Source: Microbacterium aurum (GTDB lineage: Bacteria; Actinomycetota; Actinomycetes; Actinomycetales; Microbacteriaceae). From it: a stretch of 64,000 nucleotides of DNA. Positions 57,047 to 64,000 of the stretch are shown here, piece after piece. Numbering within the stretch: the first letter of the stretch is position 1; each line of letters opens with the position of its first letter. The position numbers and the translations under genes are program-made. Location: assembly GCF_016907815.1 (NCBI RefSeq), contig NZ_JAFBCQ010000001.1, positions 248,001 to 312,000 of the forward strand, in the 5' to 3' direction. The notes below the pieces were generated by a model, which did no database searches, was not told the origin of the DNA, and worked only from the letters and a program-made list of their open reading frames with translations.

Positions 57047-57364
57047 ATGTCCGACGAGGGCACCCCCGAACCCGCCGCCGACACCACCGAGCCGACGGCC
57101 GAGCCGTCGACCGATCAGCTCACCGAGCCGAGCACCGAGAAGGAGCCGGGCGAGGAGCCCAAGGCCCCGAACCCCGATGAGCCGCTGGCACCGAACCCGA
57201 GCGAGCCGCTCGCGCCCACTCCCGCCGAGCCGACGGTGCCGACACCCGACGAGACGCCCGCCCCGAACCCCGCCGAGCCCGGGACGGTCTCGCCCTCCGC
57301 CGCCGAGCCGAGTCACGAAGCTACCGGCATCGGAGTCATCAACACCGGCGAGCCCTCCCACTGA
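57047..57364 (+). CDS. Pro/Glu/Thr-rich disordered protein
   Basis: A 105-residue low-complexity protein from ATG 57047 behind GAAGGAG. It consists of repeats such as PNPDEPLAP, PNPSEPLAP and PTPAEPTVP, wholly acidic and Pro-rich with no cysteine or membrane segment; the end GIGVINTGEPSH is less repetitive. It is likely intrinsically disordered. No family recognised. It precedes purL by 114 bases, an unrelated role being likely. Confidence 0.7.
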   Translation: MSDEGTPEPAADTTEPTAEPSTDQLTEPSTEKEPGEEPKAPNPDEPLAPNPSEPLAPTPAEPTVPTPDETPAPNPAEPGTVSPSAAEPSHEATGIGVINTGEPSH

Positions 57365-57478
57365 CGCGCGAACACGCTCGCCCGCCCCGCAGAAGGACCG
57401 CGGAACCGCCCGCGCCGGGGCCACAACTAGACTGGACGGCGTCCCCCGGCATCCCGCGATCTCTTGGAGCACAGCCGC

Positions 57479-59800
57479 GTGAGCACCCCCGTTGCAGACA
57501 CCGTTGAGAACGCCCTGGCGACGCCGGAGAAGGAGCAGCCGTACGCGGCGCTCGGGCTCAAGCCCGACGAGTACGCGAGGATCAAGGAGATCCTCGGCCG
57601 GCGCCCCACGAGCGGCGAGCTGGCGATGTACTCCGTCATGTGGAGCGAGCACTGCTCTTACAAGTCCTCCAAGATCTACCTGCGCCGCTTCGGCGACAAG
57701 GTCTCGGACGAGATGAAGACGCGCCTCATGGTCGGCATGGGGCAGAACGCCGGCGTCGTCGACGTGGGTGAGGGCTGGGCGGTCACCTTCAAGGTCGAGA
57801 GCCACAACCACCCCAGCTACATCGAGCCGTTCCAGGGCGCCGCGACCGGCGTCGGCGGCATCGTGCGCGACATCATCTCGATGGGCGCGCGCCCCGTCGC
57901 CGTCATGGACCAGCTGCGCTTCGGCGCCATCGACAACCCCGACACCGAACGCGTGGTGCACGGCGTGGTCAGCGGCATCAGCTTCTACGGCAACTGCCTG
58001 GGCCTGCCGAACATCGGCGGCGAGACGGTGTTCGACGCCGTCTACCAGGGCAACCCGCTCGTCAACGCGCTCGCGGTCGGCGTCATGCGCCACGAGGACA
58101 TCAAGCTCGCCAACGCCACCGGCGCCGGCAACAAGGTCGTGCTGTTCGGGGCGCGCACCGGCGGCGACGGCATCGGCGGCGCGTCGATCCTCGCCTCCGA
58201 CACCTTCGCCGACGGGGGCCCGACCAAGCGTCCCGCCGTGCAGGTGGGCGACCCGTTCGCCGAGAAGGTGCTCATCGAGTGCTGCCTGGAGCTCTACCAG
58301 GGCGAACTCGTCGAGGCGATCCAAGACCTCGGCGCCGCGGGCATCTCGTGCGCGACGAGCGAGCTCGCCGCCAACGGCGGATCGGGCATGCGCGTCGACC
58401 TCGAGAACGTGCTGCTGCGCGACCCCACGCTCACGCCCGAGGAGATCCTCATGAGCGAGAGCCAGGAGCGCATGATGGCGATCGTCGCTCCCGAGAAGCT
58501 CGACGCCTTCCTCGCGGTGGTCGGCAAATGGGATGTCGAAACCAGCGTCCTCGGCGAGGTCACCGGCGACGGCCGGCTGCAGATCTTCTGGCACGGCGAG
58601 CAGATCGTCGACGTCGACCCGTCCACCGTCGCGGTCGACGGCCCGGTGTACGAGCGTCCCGTGGCCTACCCGACCTGGATCGACGCACTGCGCGACGACT
58701 CGGCATCCGCCCTGCCCCGCACCGACGACCCGGCTGCGCTGCAGGACCAGTTCCTGCAGCTGCTCGGCAGCCCGAACCTCGCCGACACCAGTTGGATCAC
58801 CAACCAGTACGACTACTACGTCATGGGCAACACCGCACTGAGCTTCCCCGACGACGCCGGCATGATCCGCGTCGACGAGGAGTCGGGCCTCGGCTTCGCG
58901 ATCGCCACGGACTGCAACGGCCGCTTCTGCCAGCTCGACCCGTACGCCGGTGCGCAGCTCGCGCTCGCCGAGGCGTACCGCAACGTCGCCGTGACGGGTG
59001 CCGTGCCCACCGCGGTCACCGACTGCCTCAACTTCGGCAGCCCCGAGAATCCCGAGGTCATGTGGCAATTCGGGCAGGCCGTCGACGGCCTCGCCGACGC
59101 GTGCCTCGAGCTCGGCGTACCGGTCACGGGCGGCAACGTCAGCTTCTACAACCAGACCGGCGATGTGCCGATCTTCCCGACGCCGGTCGTCGGCGTGCTC
59201 GGCATCATCGACGACGTCGCCCGCCGCATCCCGAGCGGGTGGCAGGATGCCGGCGAGAACATCTACCTGCTCGGCGTGACGTCCACGGAGCTCAGCGGCT
59301 CCGCGTGGGCGGGCACGGTGCACGGCCACCTCGGCGGCCGACCGCCGGCGGTGGACCTGGCGCAGGAGAAGCGGCTCGCGGAGCTCATCCACGCGGCATC
59401 CCAGCAGGAACTCGTCTCGAGCGCGCACGACCTGTCGTCGGGCGGACTCGGCCAGGCCCTCGCGGAGGCCGTCATGCGCTTCGGCGTCGGCGCACGCGTG
59501 TGGCTGCGCGAGATCATGGAGCGTGACGGTGTGGACGCCGCCACCGCCCTGTTCAGCGAGTCGACCGGCCGTGTCATCGTGTCGGTGCCGCGCGAGGAGG
59601 ACGTGAAGTTCCGGGGCCTGTGCGAGGGCCGGGGCTACCCGGTGCTCCGCATCGGCGTGACCGATCCCGCCGCGGACGGCGACGAGCCGGCGCTGGAGAT
59701 CCAGGACGTCTTCACGCTCACCGTGTCCGAGCTGCGCGCCGTCTCGACCGCGACGCTCCCGGACGTCTTCGGCGCCACGATCACCGAGCCCGCGCTCTGA
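57479..59800 (+). CDS. purL: Phosphoribosylformylglycinamidine synthase subunit PurL
   Basis: A 773-residue small-type PurL (needs PurQ and PurS elsewhere), start GTG 57479 with GGAG nine bases before; a TTG at 57464 would add five residues. Landmarks: [73 protein letters not shown] and, in the second half, [20 protein letters not shown] and [18 protein letters not shown]. It makes FGAM from FGAR, ATP and glutamine-derived ammonia. The neighbouring genes are not purine genes. Confidence 0.97.
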   Translation: MSTPVADTVENALATPEKEQPYAALGLKPDEYARIKEILGRRPTSGELAMYSVMWSEHCSYKSSKIYLRRFGDKVSDEMKTRLMVGMGQNAGVVDVGEGWAVTFKVESHNHPSYIEPFQGAATGVGGIVRDIISMGARPVAVMDQLRFGAIDNPDTERVVHGVVSGISFYGNCLGLPNIGGETVFDAVYQGNPLVNALAVGVMRHEDIKLANATGAGNKVVLFGARTGGDGIGGASILASDTFADGGPTKRPAVQVGDPFAEKVLIECCLELYQGELVEAIQDLGAAGISCATSELAANGGSGMRVDLENVLLRDPTLTPEEILMSESQERMMAIVAPEKLDAFLAVVGKWDVETSVLGEVTGDGRLQIFWHGEQIVDVDPSTVAVDGPVYERPVAYPTWIDALRDDSASALPRTDDPAALQDQFLQLLGSPNLADTSWITNQYDYYVMGNTALSFPDDAGMIRVDEESGLGFAIATDCNGRFCQLDPYAGAQLALAEAYRNVAVTGAVPTAVTDCLNFGSPENPEVMWQFGQAVDGLADACLELGVPVTGGNVSFYNQTGDVPIFPTPVVGVLGIIDDVARRIPSGWQDAGENIYLLGVTSTELSGSAWAGTVHGHLGGRPPAVDLAQEKRLAELIHAASQQELVSSAHDLSSGGLGQALAEAVMRFGVGARVWLREIMERDGVDAATALFSESTGRVIVSVPREEDVKFRGLCEGRGYPVLRIGVTDPAADGDEPALEIQDVFTLTVSELRAVSTATLPDVFGATITEPAL

Positions 59801-59816
59801 CCCGTAGGCTGGGCGC

Positions 59817-59951
59817 ATGAGCGACGACAACGAGTACCAGGGCATGAACGAGGCCCGCACGCGCCGCACCCGCATCATCGCGTGGGTCGTGATCGTCGCG
59901 CTCATCCTCGTCGGCGGCGGCGCCACGGTGCTCGCGCTGCTGTTCGGCTGA
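59817..59951 (+). CDS. Small single-helix membrane protein
   Basis: A 44-residue peptide from ATG 59817: MSDDNEYQGMNEARTRRTRI then IAWVVIVALILVGGGATVLA LLFG (one helix). It starts 16 bases after purL. Charged N-terminus inside, helix across the membrane. Similar small proteins accompany purL in some Actinobacteria but its role is unknown. Confidence 0.75.
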   Translation: MSDDNEYQGMNEARTRRTRIIAWVVIVALILVGGGATVLALLFG

Positions 59952-60033
59952 TTCCTTCCGCGTCCGCCTCAGGCGGCTCCGGCACCCGGGTGCAGCGGAT
60001 GCCCCTCACAGGCATGCTGGTTAGCATGACCCT

Positions 60034-61101
60034 GTGGACCCGCTGTGGGCGACAGTCGCCGAGTTCTGGTGGATCGGGCCGAGCTTGATCGGGGCCGGTG
60101 CCGCCGGCTGGTTCGGCCTGCGTCAGGAGCGCGCGGCGCGGCTGCGGCGCATCGAACTCGACGCCGCGCGCGGCGAGTTGAAGGCCGCGCGCCGGGATGC
60201 CGCGAGCGCGCGCGTCGCGGTCCGTGTCGCCCGCACCGAACTCGCGCGCATCCAGGCCGAGCGCGCCACGGGCCGTGCCTCCAGCGCCGACACCGCCGCC
60301 GCCCGGAAGAACCTCGAGCGCACGCAGCGCGAGGCGAAGGCCGCGGCGGCCACGGTGCGCGTGCGCCGCGCACACGTCGATGCCGCGCGCACGGCCCTCC
60401 CCGCCGCCGCGACCGACCCGGCGGCGCTGCCGCTCGCGCGTCTCATGGCCGCCCACGACGAGGTCACGGCACGATGGATGGCGTACGAGACCGACCCCGC
60501 ACGGCTCATCGCGTTCCCGGCGATGACCGATGCCCGCGAACCGCTCACCGCTCACTTCCTCGCCGCACAGCGCGCGGCCCGCGAGCTGCGTCCGGCGTCG
60601 CCGCAGGCGCGCATCACCGCCGCGCAGTTCACGGCCTATCGCGACGCCGTGCTCCGCGAGACCCGAGCGTTCGAGGCCGCCGAGGCCGACGCCTGGCGCC
60701 GGGCGAGGGCCGCCGGTGACATGCCGGCGACGCCGCGCGAGGGTGACCCGGATGCCGCGGCGCCCTCGGCCCTCTCGCAGTGGGGCACGGCGGCACAGGA
60801 CTTCGCGCAGGGGCTCGCGCAGACCGTCATCGCCCGCTCCGCCGAGGTGATCGCTCGCGCGAGCGCCGCACGCGCGGCATCCGCACCGCCCTCGCCGCCT
60901 GCCTCCGCCGATCCGCCCCCGCGATCCGATCCGGCGGCGCAGCGAGACCCGGCGCCCCGAGACCCGGCGGCGCAGCCCGACCGCACGGCGCAGCCCGACC
61001 GCACGCCTGGGCCCGACCGCACGGCCCCGCCCGCGCAGGCGCCGTCGCCGCCGCGCGTCTGGCCGGTGCCGTCGCGGACGCAACGTCCTCCCGGATCCTG
61101 A
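60034..61101 (+). CDS. Membrane-anchored protein of unknown function, paralogue 1
   Basis: A 355-residue protein from GTG 60034. One N-terminal helix (FWWIGPSLIGAGAAGWFGLR) followed by an Ala/Arg-rich coiled coil (about 25-130), then a conserved domain RWMAYETDPARLIAFPAMTD, AREPLTAHFLAAQRAARELR and EARAFEAAEADAWRRA-like helices, and a Pro-rich tail (PDRTAQPDRTPGPDRTAPPA). The conserved part is shared with the gene at 61127. Found in Actinobacteria without assigned role. The two genes form a tandem pair 25 bases apart. Confidence 0.78.
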   Translation: MDPLWATVAEFWWIGPSLIGAGAAGWFGLRQERAARLRRIELDAARGELKAARRDAASARVAVRVARTELARIQAERATGRASSADTAAARKNLERTQREAKAAAATVRVRRAHVDAARTALPAAATDPAALPLARLMAAHDEVTARWMAYETDPARLIAFPAMTDAREPLTAHFLAAQRAARELRPASPQARITAAQFTAYRDAVLRETRAFEAAEADAWRRARAAGDMPATPREGDPDAAAPSALSQWGTAAQDFAQGLAQTVIARSAEVIARASAARAASAPPSPPASADPPPRSDPAAQRDPAPRDPAAQPDRTAQPDRTPGPDRTAPPAQAPSPPRVWPVPSRTQRPPGS

Positions 61102-61126
61102 CCCGCCCGAGAAGTAGGGTGGCACG

Positions 61127-61945
61127 GTGGAGCAGTTCTGGCAGTTCGTCGGCGGGTACTGGTGGCTCGTGTTCCCCCTCGCCGGTGTGCTGGGGGGCGC
61201 CGTCCGCGGCGTCGACCGGGCGCTCGACCGGCACCACAAGCGGCGCCTCGAGGTCATGTCGGCCAAGGCGCAGCTGCGCGCCGCTCGCACCGCGCCGACG
61301 GTGACGGCGGCCACCGAGCCCAAGACGATCACCCGGCCCGCCGCGATCCCGCACCAGTTGGAGCAGCTGTTCCAGACCCATGACGCCATCACCGCGCGCT
61401 GGCTGGAGTACGAGCTCGACGTCGCGCGGATGATCGCCTTCCCGACCATGAGCGACGGGCGCCAGCCGCTGACCGCCGCATTCCTGCGGGCGAAGAAGGT
61501 CGCCGACCGGCTGCGGCCGCCGAGTGCCGACGCCCGGCTCACCGCCGAGCAGCTCGCCGAATACCGCGATGCCGTCACCGACTACGAGGTCGCCTTCGAC
61601 CTGGCCGAGCGCGAAGCTCGCCGCGTGCGCGACTCGCAGTTCAGCGAGACCGAGCGCAAGCGCCTCGCGACGGCGCAGCAGCTGCTCGCGGTCGCGCTCG
61701 ACCAGTCCGCGACGCCCGCCGAGCGGCAGATCGCCTACCGGCGCGTGCGCGACGAGGTCGACGGTCTGCTGGCCCTGTCGGACGAGGCCGTCGAACGCCT
61801 CGAGAAGAAGGTCGCGCTGCAGTTGGATGCCGGGACCACTGCGCCGCAGACCGGGACCAGCCCACCCCAGACCGGGCCCACCCCGCCACAGACCGGAGCC
61901 GCCCCGCCGCGCGACGGCGACGGGGCGGCTACACCGCAGAGCTGA
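61127..61945 (+). CDS. Membrane-anchored protein of unknown function, paralogue 2
   Basis: A 272-residue protein from GTG 61127: N-terminal helix (YWWLVFPLAGVLGGAVRGVD), coiled coil, conserved RWLEYELDVARMIAFPTMSD and QPLTAAFLRAKKVADRL as in the preceding paralogue, then helices with YEVAFDLAEREARRVRDSQF. The C-terminus has three TG-x-x-PPQ units (PQTGTSPPQTGPTPPQTG). The tandem arrangement suggests a duplicated pair that may form a complex at the membrane. It is convergent with the betaine-binding protein gene, two bases apart. Confidence 0.8.
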   Translation: MEQFWQFVGGYWWLVFPLAGVLGGAVRGVDRALDRHHKRRLEVMSAKAQLRAARTAPTVTAATEPKTITRPAAIPHQLEQLFQTHDAITARWLEYELDVARMIAFPTMSDGRQPLTAAFLRAKKVADRLRPPSADARLTAEQLAEYRDAVTDYEVAFDLAEREARRVRDSQFSETERKRLATAQQLLAVALDQSATPAERQIAYRRVRDEVDGLLALSDEAVERLEKKVALQLDAGTTAPQTGTSPPQTGPTPPQTGAAPPRDGDGAATPQS

Positions 61946-61947
61946 GA

Positions 61948-62838
61948 TCAGGCGGTCAGGGAGTCGACCCACTCCTTGTTCTCGTCCATCCACGCCCGCA
62001 CGATGTCGGTGTAGTCGCTGACCTGCTCGTCGGTGTTGTACATCGCGTTCTCGAGCGAGAACAGCACGTCCGAATCCATCCGGAAGTCGGTCAGCCAGGT
62101 GTTCACCTCCGGGAAGTCGGTGTCGAACCCGGTGCGCGTGAACGTGTGGATCGACTCCGCGTCGCCGAGGGTGCCCTCGGGGTCGGCGAGGTCCTTGATG
62201 TCGTACGCGTCGTACGCCCAGTGCGGGCGCCACAGCGTGACGGCGACGTTCTCCCCGGCGGCGAGCTTCGTGTCGAGCTCGGCGAGCATGGCCGGGGTCG
62301 ACGACGTGATGTAGTCGAAGCCCTCCAGGCCGTAGGTCGGGATGACGGCATCCTGCGTCGCCTTCGTCAGCCCCGCGCCGGGCTCGATGCCGATGAGGCG
62401 GTTGCCGAACTGGTCGGCGGCGCCCGCAAGCTCGTCGAGCGAGTCGATCGGCGCGTCGGCGTTCACGGCGATCGTGAGCTTCGCGTCGTCGTTCCAGGCG
62501 CCGATGTCGGTGATGTCGTCGCCGTACTCGGCGAAGTAGTCGGCGTGCGTGAGCGGCAGCCAGCCGTCGAGCGCGAGGTCGTAGTCGCCGCCCGCGACGG
62601 CCTGGAAGACCGGCCCGGCGTCGGCGTATTCGAGCTCGACGTCGTAGCCCTTGTCCTCGAGGATGAGCTTCCACAGGTACGACGCGGCCTCGCCCTCCGG
62701 CCAGCCGTTGAACACGCCGATCGTGATCTCCTTCGCGTCGGCGTCGGAGCCCGTGCCGGCGTCGCCGGAGCAGCCGGCGAGCGCGAGCGCCGCGACCGAT
62801 CCGAGGGCCAGAGTGGCCAGTGCGTGGTGCTTCTTCAT
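61948..62838 (-). CDS. proX: Glycine betaine/proline ABC transporter substrate-binding lipoprotein
   Basis: A 296-residue lipoprotein (ALGSVAALALAGC lipobox) of the OpuAC family. The ligand-binding landmarks are NGWPEGEAASYLWKLILEDK, GDYDLALDGWLPLTHADYFA, IGIEPGAGLTKATQDAVI and VTLWRPHWAYDAYDIKDLAD, with the Trp residues that form the aromatic cage for quaternary ammonium. It delivers betaine or related osmolytes to the permease. It follows the permease by 55 bases on the same strand, in the order ATPase - permease - binding protein. Confidence 0.95.
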   Translation of the reverse strand: MKKHHALATLALGSVAALALAGCSGDAGTGSDADAKEITIGVFNGWPEGEAASYLWKLILEDKGYDVELEYADAGPVFQAVAGGDYDLALDGWLPLTHADYFAEYGDDITDIGAWNDDAKLTIAVNADAPIDSLDELAGAADQFGNRLIGIEPGAGLTKATQDAVIPTYGLEGFDYITSSTPAMLAELDTKLAAGENVAVTLWRPHWAYDAYDIKDLADPEGTLGDAESIHTFTRTGFDTDFPEVNTWLTDFRMDSDVLFSLENAMYNTDEQVSDYTDIVRAWMDENKEWVDSLTA

Positions 62839-62893
62839 GTGATGTTCCTTTCCTTCCGCGTGCTGTGTCGCGGATGTTGGGGATGCCCGCGAC

Positions 62894-63844
62894 TCAGACG
62901 GTCGCGGGGGTCTTCTCGGCGGATGCCGCGGTCTCGGCGCCAGGCGTGGCGGAGGCGGCAGGGGTGGCGGGGGCGGCGGATGCCGGCGCCACCGCGCGAC
63001 GCGGCCGGCGCGGCGCGCCGAGGGCGCCGGTGATGCGGTCGAGGATCATGGCGATCACGACGACGGCGAGGCCGGCTTCGAAGCCGAGCGGGATGTTCAC
63101 CGAGCTCAGCGCCTGCACGATCGGGCGGCCGAGGCCGGGAGCGCCGACCATCGACGCGATGACCGACATCGACAGCGACAGCATAATGATCTGGTTGATG
63201 CCCGCCATGATCGACGGCAGCGCGAGCGGCAGCTGGATCTGACGCAGGATGCGGCCGGGGGTCGCACCGAACGCCTGACCGGCCTCGACGACCTCCGCGT
63301 CCACTCCCCTGATGCCGAGCTCGGTGAGGCGCACACCCGGAGCGATCGCGAACAGGATCGTCGCGACGATGCCGGGCACGACCCCGACGCTGAAGAGGAA
63401 GATCGCCGGCAGCAGGTAGACGAACGCGGGCATCGTCTGCAGGAAGTCGAGCACGGGGCGGACGACGTTCGAGACGGCCCGCGACCGCGCGGCCCAGATG
63501 CCGAGGGGCACCGCGATGAGCGTCGCGATGAGCACGGCGACCACGGTCAGCGCGAGCGTGAGCATCGCGTTCTCCCACTGGTCGACCGCGAGCACCACGA
63601 CGAAGCCGATCACGGTGCCGAGCGCGAGCTTCCAGCCCTTCACGAGCCACGCGATCGCCGCGAACACGAGGATGATCACCCAGAACGGCGGGGTCGTGAA
63701 CACCCACGCGGCGACGTCGTAGATCGCCGTGAACACCGTGGCGATGACATCGAACAGCCCGCCGAGGTAGTCCTTCAGGAAGTCCACGAAGCTGCGGACC
63801 CACTGGCCGACGGGCAGCCGCATGGCGTCTTCGAGCTGGTCCAT
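62894..63844 (-). CDS. proW: Glycine betaine/proline ABC transporter permease
   Basis: A 316-residue inner-membrane permease from ATG 63844 (TGATG overlap with the ATPase stop). The N-terminal part (VGQWVRSFVDFLKDYLGGLF) and the MetI-like domain with the EAA loop EVVEAGQAFGATPGRILRQI are typical of ProW/OpuAB. The C-terminal 35 residues are an Ala/Pro-rich tail (VAPASAAPATPAASATPG) not usual in the family. Six to seven helices. Confidence 0.95.
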   Translation of the reverse strand: MDQLEDAMRLPVGQWVRSFVDFLKDYLGGLFDVIATVFTAIYDVAAWVFTTPPFWVIILVFAAIAWLVKGWKLALGTVIGFVVVLAVDQWENAMLTLALTVVAVLIATLIAVPLGIWAARSRAVSNVVRPVLDFLQTMPAFVYLLPAIFLFSVGVVPGIVATILFAIAPGVRLTELGIRGVDAEVVEAGQAFGATPGRILRQIQLPLALPSIMAGINQIIMLSLSMSVIASMVGAPGLGRPIVQALSSVNIPLGFEAGLAVVVIAMILDRITGALGAPRRPRRAVAPASAAPATPAASATPGAETAASAEKTPATV

Positions 63845-64000
63845 CACTGCACGCTCCCCTCCGCCGCGGCATCCACCAGCGGCGTGAACTCGGCGACCAT
63901 CTCGAGCGGCGTCTGGATGATCGGCATCTCGCGCGTCGTCGCCGGCACGTTGCCGAGCGCCGCCAGCAGGGTGATGCGGGGGATGACGCCGATGAGGCGC
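63844..64000 (-). CDS. proV: Glycine betaine/proline ABC transporter ATPase (5' part outside window)
   Basis: The last 52 residues are visible: RLIGVIPRITLLAALGNVPA, then TTREMPIIQTPLEMVAEFTP and LVDAAAEGSVQ. This fits the C-terminal end of ProV, after the CBS region, including the conserved GVIPR-x-TLL-x-AL. The Walker motifs and start are beyond the right edge. It is the first gene of the betaine operon as seen here, overlapping proW. Confidence 0.8.
   Translation of the reverse strand, partial: RLIGVIPRITLLAALGNVPATTREMPIIQTPLEMVAEFTPLVDAAAEGSVQ

Overview
The window is high-GC chromosomal DNA of an actinobacterium, most likely Microbacteriaceae and probably Microbacterium or a close relative. 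This rests on the gene content (DUF3073, DUF3516 helicase, Rv2578c-type radical SAM, CstR, SSS symporter plus CstA), the many GTG starts with GTGA/ATGA overlaps, the recurring GGATGCC/GGCATCC words, and the 'GGTCGTTGAGCGAGCGCAGCGAGACG' type of intergenic repeat. No tRNA, rRNA, CRISPR array or replication origin was seen.

Layout: (1) 1-1000, end of a CopC copper locus. (2) 1135-6345, an accessory block: a serine-recombinase stump, then a CstR-controlled reactive-sulfur operon (small Cys protein, lipoprotein rhodanese, thioredoxin, CoA-disulfide-reductase/rhodanese fusion, DUF2892 membrane protein, CstR, second small Cys protein) with twin CsoR-type operators, ending in a terminator. It is followed by a decayed sigma factor / thioredoxin / UBP-type zinc-finger remnant. 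(3) 6397-13590, housekeeping and accessory genes: DUF2252, MerR/GyrI regulator, VapBC-like pair, DUF3516 RNA helicase, GH3 lipoprotein. (4) 13785-20337, a carbon-scavenging locus on the minus strand: LytS-type kinase, LytTR regulator, small membrane protein, SSS symporter, with YbdD and CstA just upstream; by analogy with E. coli BtsSR it is probably a pyruvate or carboxylate sensing/uptake unit. (5) 20530-27007, acetyltransferase, pirin, then an ECF-type transporter (S, A-A, T, S) with a siderophore-interacting protein and an IdeR/DtxR-like box, i.e. a probable iron-uptake ECF system. (6) 27125-50210, mixed genes: acyl-CoA dehydrogenase, radical SAM, DEAD-box helicase, RND exporter, a polymorphic-toxin remnant with immunity protein, CrcB pair, topoisomerase IB, TipA-like MerR, DUF4097/PadR pair with its operator, USP, MFS, purF/purM, NDH-2. 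(7) 51600-55860, a second accessory island: DUF3883 stump, Crp/Fnr regulator, FNR-like box, HMA protein, CPG-type P1B ATPase, truncated AraC-type protein. (8) 55844-64000, DksA-like protein, internally deleted VOC gene, purL, two paralogous membrane proteins and a glycine-betaine ABC transporter cut by the window edge.

A striking background feature is a set of long hairpin-forming inverted repeats of several related families (GACAGGAGA, AAAGCAGGCTG, AACTCCTTCGAT, ATTCCGAGGAG, GCATTCGGGAGG, AACTCAGTCTG). Most lie between genes, but several lie inside or overlap reading frames and are translated (EcfA linker, YbdD N-terminus, twice in the DEAD-box helicase, RND C-terminus). These protein-coding palindromes and the ECF-SIP iron locus are the most unusual things here.
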